From contig JANBPK010000919.1 in NCBI GenBank assembly GCA_027579435.1, forward strand, positions 62,001 through 126,000: a DNA stretch of 64,000 nucleotides. Direction: 5' to 3'. Source of the DNA: Candolleomyces eurysporus (Eukaryota > Basidiomycota > Agaricomycetes > Agaricales > Psathyrellaceae). This document shows, in pieces, positions 44,203 through 53,202 of this stretch. Position 1 is the first letter of the stretch; each line of letters begins with the position of its first letter. Made by a program: the position numbers and the translations under genes. The notes beneath the pieces were generated by a model. The model was not told the origin of the DNA, searched no databases, and worked only from the letters and a program-made list of their open reading frames with translations.

Positions 44203-45791
44203 ATGGCGGAGGAAGTACAGAGCAAGAATCATGTTAGATTGGTCGGCATGGTTGCTGGCATGGGCAGCGGTAAGCCTCGAACTCGTTCATCGTCTTCAAA
44301 CAAGTCAAACGTACCGTGTACCTAACCAACGTTCAACAGGTTTGACCAAGGTGAATATACCTTTACACTATTTTGGATGCATTTCATCTCGTTTATCGAG
44401 CATCCATTTTAGGTTGCGGTGGGACATGGGTAAATTCTTTCTATCCAAAGGTGGGCAATGGACCAGCGATTCATCGAACGTGGAGCTAATTCAGACTCCT
44501 CCTTTGCAGGTGTAAGCTGCGAGGCAATGACGCCTTTTCTTTCATATCAGATTTGACACTATAAAAACACGCATGCAATGTGCTCCCCCAGGAACATATA
44601 GAGGAGCCATTGACGTTTTTACCAAGATAGTCCGGAACGAGGTGTGAACCTGTCTTTCATTAGGCTGCATATTTTGCTCAGCCAGGGTTCTTCCAAAGGG
44701 AGTTTTAGCGTTGTATAAGGGTGCCACACCACCTGCTGTCGGCTGGGCAGCAATCGACTCCGTCCTTCTGGGATCTCTGCATAATTACCGTTTGTTCCTT
44801 ATCCGACAAGGCATGACCGAACCAACACCCAGTTCAGGGATCCAAAGACTAACTCTCTTTGGGCATGGTCTGGCCGGGCTTATGGCTGGATGCACCAGGT
44901 ATTTGTTCCGTTATTTTACCTCTATCTCCACCTATGCTAATTCCCCGCGAAAGCGCATTTGTTGCTACCCCGATGGAGCTTATCAAAGGTGTTGCATCCG
45001 GTTAGTTTTCAGCTCACCGGAACTGAAGCCAAATCCTCAGTAAAACTCCAGTTACAGTCGCAACGCTCTGTAGCGGAACGCCGATTTAAAGGACCGATAC
45101 ACTGCATCAGTCAGATCGTACGTGTTCAAGGAGTGTTAGGCTTGTGGTCCGGGTTTACTGGAAGCCTGGCCTTCAGGGTTAATTTCTTTTGGATGTTCCT
45201 TTCCGTCGAGGTCTGCCTATCACCGCCTTGCATAGTTGACGACCTCTGACGTTGACCCACTCTAGGCGCTGATGCGTAGTTTCTCCAAGTTGTCTGGAAC
45301 CCGATATGAAGTTCGTAGCGAACTGATTTCTTACGCGGCGGATGCACTCACATCTCATAGATAGGTAATGGCCTAGCCAGTTTCCTGTCCGGGGGATTCG
45401 CATCATTTGCGTACTGGATAATGGCCATCCCCGCTGATAATGTTAAGAAGTGCGTCACCATTTTATAGGTGCGATTCCGAACGGTTCTGACGTCGCCTTG
45501 TAGCCGAATGATGGCATACCCTTATCCATCACCTTATCCTCATCCCTCTCCGACTGCGTCCATCGCGAGACCATCCCTTGCTCGAGTTGTTCGAGAGATA
45601 GCTCTACGAGATGGCTACACCGGCTTCTTCCGTGGACTTGGACCTTGCCTACTTCGCGCTTTCCCGGTGAATGCGTCAGCTTACTTTGTCTACGAGGGTG
45701 TCATGAGGCTTCTCGACGCCGAAAAAGTGTGTTCTCCTCCGTCTTACAGTCTCAACTCAATTTTGACTCGATGATTTAGACTCGACATTAA
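44203..45791 (+). CDS. Mitochondrial carrier (SLC25) family protein
   Basis: Carriers exchange metabolites across the inner mitochondrial membrane. ATG 44203 opens MAEEVQSKNHVRLVGMVAGM. Three repeats are visible. Repeat 1: LTKVAVGHGFDTIKTRMQCA, PPGTYRGAIDVFTKIVRNE and VLALYKGATPPAVGWAAIDS. Repeat 2: ATPMELIKVKLQLQSQRSV and RVQGVLGLWSGFTGSLAFRV. Repeat 3: MAIPADNVKNRMMAYP and DGYTGFFRGLGPCLLRAFPV. The signature P-x-[DE]-x-x-[KR] is normal in repeats 2 and 3, but repeat 1 has Gly where Pro is expected; the splice junction there creates the Gly codon. About ten short introns are needed, and a last exon adds T-R-H before the stop at 45791. The substrate cannot be read from the sequence. Confidence 0.83.
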
Positions 45792-46045
45792 GCAAGCCGG
45801 CAAGACGCGATTTAGGAGTGAGACGTCTTTGTCTCTACGACTTGTTTTGGATACCGACATACCATATAGAGAAGGTTGATTCATGCAAGCTATATCCTAT
45901 GCCATCACGCCGCAGATGTCGAATACAATGTGACTGGATAGGATTAAGGCGCTATAGATACAAACAATGTGTAGACTGGTAGATATGGGATATATGGTGC
46001 TAGAAAGATGCTGAAAGGCAGTGATGCAGGCGTAACACCGCGACC

Positions 46046-46970
46046 TTACATATAGCAGCGAGAAAAGGTGCTGGGTGGGAGGGCGCAAGGCCAGTTGCCG
46101 CGAGAGACCGCAGCTTCCCAGTCGGACTCGTCTGAACGATATAAATCCAGAGCAACTCGGGCATTTTCAGCCTGTGGAGAAAGTCGGTCTCAGTAAAAAC
46201 ACGAGTTTCCACAAAAATGCAGGATGACGAACCGGATTGATTTGCTCATCTTGACAGCGGCGGCACAAAAGCTGCCATGCTAATGTTTGAAGGCCGACGG
46301 TCTGCTGTGGGGAGCGGAGGGCGTTTCGGAACGGCTACATGCGTCTGATGTTAGACAAAGAATGAAGGGGTTTTATCGTTGACGGGCGCTCACCTGATAT
46401 AGCGCCACATCCCTGGTTGCGACAGCGGGGTGAGGAATACCAAGGACTAGAAGGCTTACATTGAGACGCGGTCTCGATCATAAGATGGTAATGCGTACCA
46501 GACAAGTCATTCCATATACTGTGTCCGACCAAGATCTTCCCTTTGAGGAGGTTGGCGACTTGCTGCTGCACCGCTTGGAATGGCCAGGCCTCGGCTGCCC
46601 CAATGTTAGAAAAGTGAAAGAATGGAGAAGCGACATTGCTCACGAGGCTGGAGATGGGATGCACCAATGCCAGTGGTGACGGTCCTGTAGTCGGTGACCT
46701 TTCAGAACAACGTGCACCTGAAATAAGTAAAAGCAGTGTATAAAACAGAGGGTTAACTGACCGGCATTGTGGGTAACACATAGCGATCAAAAATCACTGT
46801 TCCCTTGTAATCGACAATGCTGACCCGTCTGGACGAAGGGACTAAGAATCTCGGAAGCGCAGCAAGAAAGAGAAGAGGACTCACGCGAGCATCGTCGTCG
46901 TGCCACCGGGACCTACGCCGACGTTGGTGCAGGACAAAGCGAGAAACTGTTCAGGGCAGAGAGGGGCCAT
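46046..46970 (-). CDS. REX4-like 3'-5' exonuclease fold protein, catalytic residues degenerate
   Basis: REX4 enzymes are DEDDh RNA exonucleases acting in rRNA processing. From ATG 46970 the exons read MAPLCPEQFLALSCTNVGVG, TMLARVSIVDYKGTVIFDRY, VLPTMP, VTDYRTVTTGIGASHL, VANLLKGKILVGHSIWNDLS, VLGIPHPAVATRDVALYQ, PFRNALRSPQQTVGLQTLAW and AENARVALDLYRSDESDWEA, ending FSRCYM. The family resemblance is clear throughout and splice phases agree. The first catalytic motif, normally D-C-E before M-V-G-V-G, is S-C-T. The last motif, normally V-E-D-A, is A-E-N-A. The Exo II Asp (SIWNDLS) remains. The protein is therefore probably not an active nuclease, yet is uninterrupted. It converges with the carrier gene, 254 bp away. 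Confidence 0.8.
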
Positions 46971-47962
46971 TGTAAGTATGGAATGGAGTGTTCGAATTCG
47001 TTGGGGGGATGAGATGCCACCTAGCCAGGTTTCTCGCCATTTTAACTGGTGGTCAAAGTCGCACTAGCTGGCTAACAATCTGTGTAGATGAAGCTGGAAA
47101 TGGAAAGAAGGGTGCTGAAGTTGGCCTTCTGCCAACCCAAAAAATTGTCATACCTAAGTCATAATAGCGGGGACGCCCAATAAAGAAGGTCATAACCCAG
47201 AATGAACGTGAATCAACTTAGCGGTTTTTCAAAAAGGTACGTGAGGCAGTTGAAGGCCTGGCATGACCTCGGTAGCATCTTGGAGTGACGAAAGATCGAC
47301 GGTACAAGCCGGCGAGATCGTGCGGAAAGAAGGTTCCCCCACTAGACGGTACAGAAGGGTCATTTGCCGAGGTACGTAAACGGATTCGGGGAGAGATTTA
47401 TCATTTCTGCTTGTAATCTGGCAGTCGAGGGACAGAGGGAGAAGATCAGATGCACTGGCCAGCCTTCAAGATCTTGGGGACGGACGGAATCACGAAAAAG
47501 TCGGTCCTGAGGATGTGAGGAAATCGCGCAGGCATAAGAGGAAACGAGGAAGCGTTGGAGCACAGTACTGGAGAAGGTCGGAACGCACGACCCCGCCATT
47601 GCCCCAAACGGAAGGACGTTTCGAGATCGTTGGCTGTCAATTGGCGCCCAGCAGAGGGTGGCTTGATCGAGAAAATGCCAGAAAAGACCCTGTAATTTAC
47701 TAAAGCTTGAATCGCCGAAGGTGGCATGGCGCAAGAAGGATTTCAAAAGGATATGTGCAGATCTGATGGGCGAGCCAGCCGTCGAGGTAGCCTCACGCCG
47801 TTCACCAACAAAGCATGAAACGAGGCAAAGAGTTGTTAAGCGAAGGCATGAGCCGCCGATTCAGGGCGACAAACCAACCCTGTCGCCCTTTTAGTATAGA
47901 TAAATAAAATTTCCTGGGCCCCATGCATTGCAAAGGATGAAAAGACTCCTAGACGCTAGGAA
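46971..47962. other. Gap upstream of the REX4-like gene
   Basis: About 990 bp. Two overlapping open frames on the minus strand near 47.36-47.75 kb were considered; neither resembles a family nor has supporting splice structure. I see no repeat or RNA. Confidence 0.45.
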
Positions 47963-48323
47963 TCAATGTACATACTGACCATAAATTTGACTCCACACAG
48001 CCGACTCCACGTAGCCGACGAAAAAAAAGCGCGACGGAGTTGAAGCGAGGTAGGATTCCGATTGGCGCCGTCCATCTTCAATGCGGTCGGCCGGTAGATG
48101 AACAAAGTGGTAACTCTGGTGAGTGGGAGTTGCCAACAAAGGGACGTGAAGCGGTGCGACATACCTGCAGCCGGCCATGACCGCCAGCTCGCGCGCACGG
48201 TTGATAATCCACTCACTTGCGCATGCCGCGTCGGAAGATATGGGCACCGCAACACAAGGCGAGAACTGCAGCCTTGACTTTACGTCTAACGGGTTTCATT
48301 AGACGTGAATAAGACGTGAACAT
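47963..48323 (-). CDS. Possible small uncharacterised protein
   Basis: This is a weak candidate. ATG 48323 opens MFTSYSRLMKPVRRKVKAAV and continues LALCCGAHIFRRGMRK. A 52-nt intron with a GTGAGT donor rejoins in frame to YVAPLHVPLLATPTHQSYHF, VHLPADRIEDGRRQSESYLA and SRFFFVGYVESAVWSQIYG, ending at a stop near 47963. The product would be about 100 residues with a basic N-terminus and a short Cys/Ala-rich hydrophobic patch. No family is recognised. It may be an untranslated or chance reading. Confidence 0.22.
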
Positions 48324-48671
48324 CGAATTTAAGAACTTGAATTGTCGACTCTCGACAGGGATGCCACCTCGGCAGGGTTATTACTCCTCATTTGAATTAA
48401 CAGACCGTTACACGGCCGCCGTCACCGTCAAAACCCAAGTTCGTGCAGACTAAAAATTCAACTACATGCATTAACCCCAAGCCAATACATTCTCAGCTGA
48501 AAGTGGCTAAAATAAGTAACAATTCCAGCTGTCATTTAACGTTGTAAACGGGTGCGAACTCGCCGTTTCAACCGACACCAATGAAATCGTTCCCTTCCCT
48601 CCCTCTTGAACAACATCCTTCGCGGCAATCGTAGGAGCCTTCGCGGCAGTTCCGGTTCCCTTTTAAGCTCT
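48324..48671. other. Gap downstream of the PPR-like gene
   Basis: 348 bp with no gene seen. It should contain the terminator of the PPR-like gene, which ends at 48672 on the minus strand. Confidence 0.45.
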
Positions 48672-50368
48672 TCACGCTCTGGCGATCGAGGGGGGGGCTT
48701 GCGCCAAGTCTTGGTATTTTTTCACAATATCGAGCCGCCCTTCTTTTAATGCCAGGTGGATGATTCGCCGCATTACTCGTGCATCCACCATCGTTTCCCC
48801 GTACAAGCGAGAGAACCCTTCAACGACTGATTGGGCTGTTGAACCACATCGTTTTACTCGCTGCAGTGGAGATAGCAGTAGAGATAATGTGTTAGGATCG
48901 GGCTGCAACCCAGGATGAAGTCGAAGTAGTGATCGAATGAGCTTCTTCGAGTCCCACAACTTTTGGAGGCCCTTATTGGGTGAGCCAAAAGCAACATGGA
49001 GGTTGAGAATGTCGGTGCCGTATCGAGCTTGCAGAGGGCTGAGTGTCCGAGGAAGGTTCTGAAAATAAGCCTTCGTTATTTGCAAAGCATAATTTCGATG
49101 CTGTAATCTGAGTAGCAATGAAACTACTCCGCGGATAACATGAGGCTGGATCTGGTGAAGATTGGCCAAGTCCTTGGGGGCGCTGTCGAACAAGACTTTG
49201 AGGCGATCGTTCCATAAACTCGAGTTCAATTGGGGGCTCGGAGATGGGTCCGTTGGAGTTGGGTGTTGTCCTTTGTCGTCCTCGTGCCTTCTATCGTTCG
49301 TCCGCTTTTGGGCGCGTGTAACTCCTCTCCTCGGCAAGGCGAAAAATTCAACCCAAATGGGTAACGGTATAGTGTTCTGTTGTGTTTGCGGGAATCGACC
49401 GTGACGACTATGGGTCAGGACTTGTGACCAGGCCCGATCCCAAGACCCTGTTCGCACAAGGTACCGTACTTCCAAAATCCAGGTTCCTAGATTTCGTTCG
49501 ACTCGTGAATGCTGCATGGACTGTAATAGAGATCGAAAGGAGGCGAAAGCATTGTGTTGAAGCATGACGTCAAGGAGGATATTATATGAACGAGTTGAAT
49601 GGAGTGTGGGATGTAGATTATGATAGTCGATTATGGTAGGGAGGGGCGGTAGGGGTTTGGTGTAGTATACCAGCCGAATCAGGTTCTGGGCAAATGCGTG
49701 GGGTGTAGACGGTCGGAGAAATTGAGTATGGCGTCGCAAATTCCGTCCCCTCTCAAAGGAGTTCTTGGAAAAAGCTGAGGATTGTATTGAGGGAGCCGGT
49801 TCTTCCGGAGAGAGGTAATAACGGGATGCTCGTTCAACTTTGGTAACTGGGGGCATGCCTATCCTAGCATTGGCATCGGAGTCGGTTGAAGGGTCTATTC
49901 GATTGGACGCGGACCCATTCCCTCTATCGTTCGCTTGGGTAATGGAAACCTTGCTTGTAATGTCGGTTGAAGGCTGGCGGTCATGAGAGATGGTGGAATG
50001 CACCCGTAGATTTGAATCCTCAGGGGTGCGAACGGCTGGATTCTTTCTACAAGAGGGATGGTCTGGAGCCACACTGCTGGACGAGGGATTACTGAAGACT
50101 GAGATAAGAAACGGCATACGAAGGAATACGACAGCACATACTTGCATGAAGTAGAAGGTGTCGACAAGTCATCCCTGGCGACTTGCGGAGATAAAGGTCC
50201 TGTATGGTATCTCTTGGACCGTACACCGTTTGTGCTCGGTCCATGGGTAGAAACCTGACGAGACCATGCCCGGGCAGCAGCGGCCTGGAGTGCCAACGAG
50301 AAGATGGTCGCTTGTGAGGTCGCTGGCGAGGCCTTCGAAACGATGAAGGATATGGCACGCTGGTGCAT
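48672..50368 (-). CDS. PPR-like mitochondrial protein
   Basis: Pentatricopeptide repeat proteins bind organellar RNA. ATG 50368 opens MHQRAISFIVSKASPATSQA and continues with Ala/Arg/Ser-rich sequence (AARAWSRQVSTHGPS) and no acidic residue for 40 positions, a strong mitochondrial presequence. One intron joins STSC to NPSSSSVAPDHPS; the acceptor must be the second AG, because the first leads straight into a stop. Helical repeat-like stretches include RSYNILLDVMLQHNAFASF, RNLGTWILEVRYLVRTGSWD, VIRGVVSLLLRLQHRNYALQ and VDARVMRRIIHLALKEGRLD. The repeats are divergent and only a few fit the 35-residue PPR pattern. The rest of the N-terminal half is disordered. CACGTG lies 131 bp upstream. Role in mitochondrial RNA handling is inferred. 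Confidence 0.65.
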
Positions 50369-51354
50369 GCATAGGAATCGTGGTTGCCCCCAGGACCACT
50401 AGAAGTCGGACCGTCTTGCTCGTTGCTGTTTGCGGTGACGAGCTCGCTGCTTGCTGCTTGACGCCGTCACCACAATTTTCGGAACACGGTGCCATAAGCA
50501 CGTGACCGCCGCCATCACCCATGCCACCATAAGTAAAAACAAGACCAAATATAGGCCTACTGCCCGTCGACGGGCATCTGTGTCTCAATAAAACGAATTA
50601 AATGATCACCGTGGATCCGAAAATCTCAAGAACCTGAAAGAAGAATCTCTTGCAATTTTCATACTGGCTGACGTCGGCTAAAAGCAAACAAGTAATAGTA
50701 GTGTAACTCAGTACTAAGAAATAGTGAAGTTGTTGGTCGCATTACTCCTCGCTCCAACTACTCGCTACATGAGCCCGAGGACTTGCTCCTTATTGAACAG
50801 CCGCGCAGGGCCAAGCTCCAAAAATTTCAATGCTGTTGCAAAGGCATGAATCGTCATTTGAACGTGTTGTTGTATTATTTAATTGGGGTTGGCTTCCCCT
50901 ACTCAATTTCTGTCCGATAAGGTTGCGGCTTCGACAACCTTCTATTACATCGGATAACCTCCGGCGGAACCACTCATTCAGTCAGGAGCCAGCCGTCGCC
51001 ACACCGTCGGAGAATTTGGAGCATGATTGAGCACGACACGACGCAGGTCCAGAATTTGAGCACCTTGCCTACAGTGTCAACGAAGTGCAGCGTTCCGCGG
51101 GCGAAGCGTAAGATTGCGTACAAATGGAAGTGTGTCGAAAACCGTGTTAGACAGTACTTGACAAGACTCCATGGTATTAAATATAATACAGCAAAGGTAG
51201 TGGACAAGTTGGCAAATAGTGGCGACGGAGATGACTACAATGCGAATTGATTAATCCCTGGAAAAAACCCATAGCTTGATGTATGTAAGAGCTCAATGCA
51301 GCGACAGCGGAATTGTAAAAATGACAGAGATCCGAGGTATCAATACTTCCTCCT
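50369..51354. promoter_or_regulatory. Gap with CACGTG upstream of the PPR-like gene
   Basis: 986 bp. CACGTG at 50499-50504 lies close to the PPR-like start. A 75-codon open frame from ATG 51023 on the plus strand resembles nothing known and is not called. No other feature seen. Confidence 0.45.
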
Positions 51355-52594
51355 TCAATGTTCATCCATGGCCTGTGGGACGGGTCGACCGAGCAGCCAT
51401 CCAACCTTCGTTACCCATTTATCACGAACTGGACGCATGGCGGTCGATATTTCCACGGTTCTGGCACCCGCCAATTCGTCAAGCACCCGCTCCCAGCCCC
51501 GTACAGTCTCAATTCCAAACATCCCGCCCTGCTTGTTAACAATGTTATCAATGTTGTCGACCCAAGAATGCCATTCCCCGGCCAGTCGAGGAAGCAGAAG
51601 CTGCGCCATCGAAGATATCGCCAGAGGTGGCTGTGACATGATTTGGTTCATAACTCCCGACAAGAACGCGAATGTCTCTCCTGGATGTGACTTGTCGTTG
51701 TGCATTGACTGGATAGCCTGCGACAGCTGGGACCCAGCGGGTGGGAGTCGTGCGTCCAACGGTCGGTTGGAGGTGAAATAAGGAAGGTAGGAGATGCAGC
51801 AAGACACAAATTCGTTAAGCTTGGGTTGTATCCGACTGATGACATATGAATCCCGCATTCCACCTTGAGTGGGATGGCTCGTAGGCGTGGGCAATGACGA
51901 CCCGAAACCGAAAGACAGCGAGTTCGAAGGAGTGGCAGAGTATGGGTATGCGGCTCGGAGTTTTCCAGAGGCCTTGTCGATGGCCTGCAAGGCAGATTCA
52001 AGGGTTGGTTTAGGAATAAGTGGGAGGACATCGGACTTCAGAGCTGGATGTGTCTTCAAAAGATTCATGAGGAGTGGAAGCAAGCTTTCGGAAGGTAAAC
52101 TCGCTACGAATGTTGGTTAGTAATGAGGTTGGTAAGTAATTAACAGGGAATGGGAACGAACCTAGCAACACCCCTACATCAACTTCATCTTGAGACTGCG
52201 ACGCATTTGACTTGCTCTCAGATGAGCTTGCATTCTCCTTGTCGGTGGCACTGTTGGTAGGAACCAGGCGAGCACGTTTCGGTACTGCTCTCTTGGGACG
52301 TTCCGGGGTCGGGCTTCGATCCATCGACTCATCCCTGGATTGGTTTTCGTATTCTTCATCAAAATCGTGCCTGCGCTTTGAGGATCGGATAGCAGACTGG
52401 TTTATTGATGATGCAAGCTGCTGGAAGGCGGCGACATTTGTGTGGCCTGGGGTGGAAGGCGCACCCCAGCTCGAGGATGCCACCGGGTTCAAGGACGGGG
52501 TAGAGCCAAGACCGAAACCAAAGCCGAAGGGGGATGGGGCATGGGAGACTGGCCGTGGCTGGAAGTCGATGTGGTGGTGGAGGACGTTGGCCAT
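51355..52594 (-). CDS. STS1: Nuclear proteasome tethering factor Sts1/Cut8
   Basis: Sts1/Cut8 holds the 26S proteasome at the nuclear envelope and is needed for its nuclear import. ATG 52594 opens MANVLHHHIDFQPRPVSHAP. A basic, NLS-like region includes RPKRAVPKRARLVP and SKRRHDFDEEYENQ. One intron follows DEVDVGVLLG. The conserved bundle then reads SLPSESLLPLLMNLLKTHPA, LIPKPTLESALQAIDKASGK, YVISRIQPKLNEFVSCCISY and GWERVLDELAGARTVEIS, ending RPVPQAMDEH. P-x-P-T followed by AL..+E/D..++L is the Cut8 hallmark. An in-frame ATG at 52657 would add 21 residues. TCACGTGA lies 118 bp upstream. Confidence 0.9.
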
Positions 52595-53202
52595 GGTGAA
52601 GGTGAGGGAAAGAACTGGACAATAATTGCGCAGAGGCCGCCTGTTGCGATGAGCCATCAGCCATCAGCCAGGCGTGTGCTCCGTCGGGTCTCGTGACCTC
52701 TGCCTTACCTTCACGTGATATTATCCTTTTTATGTCGAAATTTTCGTATGTGCCCTTGGTTGCCTCCTGCTGTCATCTCTCTCAAGGTTGGTTCCTTTCT
52801 CCATCTCTGTCGATGAAGAGACACAATGAATCGCTACTTCGAAGCCATGAGCTCATGAATTTTCATCATATACCCAAATTTCTGAGCTTTCTCCCCTGCA
52901 TTCGTCACAATTCGCTAACCCCATTCCTCTGCACCAGGCTCCAGGTGTTTCTTCATGTGAGTTTTCCTCTGGTTCAATCGCACAGGATTATATATATCTA
53001 GAAGTCAAGCCCTGACCTATGTCTAAAGGACGAGGTGTGAGGATTTTACCATGCTAATACTGATGCTCTTTTTTCGACGCCTTTTCGAGTCCCTTACTGA
53101 CGCTCTTCCTGCTCAGATCCCTTTTCGTCGAACGCCTACGCTGTACTCTCTATGCTATTACGATGTGTGCTTTATAATACAATCATTCTATCGAACTGAT
53201 AC
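52595..53202. promoter_or_regulatory. Gap with CACGTG upstream of STS1
   Basis: 608 bp. The palindrome TCACGTGA (core 52712-52717) lies 118 bp before the STS1 start. The remainder is pyrimidine-rich and holds the CAS1 terminator; no gene seen. Confidence 0.5.

Noticed and set aside
46046..46970. REX4-like gene as a decaying pseudogene
   Set aside because: No stop or frame break occurs, splice sites are consensus, and conserved fold segments are intact; only catalytic residues are changed.
47360..47746. Minus-strand open frames of 90-128 codons in the gap upstream of the REX4-like gene
   Set aside because: Two frames overlap, composition is non-protein-like, and no family or splice support is visible.
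51023..51250. 75-codon plus-strand open frame between the PPR-like gene and STS1
   Set aside because: Begins with ATG but has no recognisable domain, and nothing else supports it.
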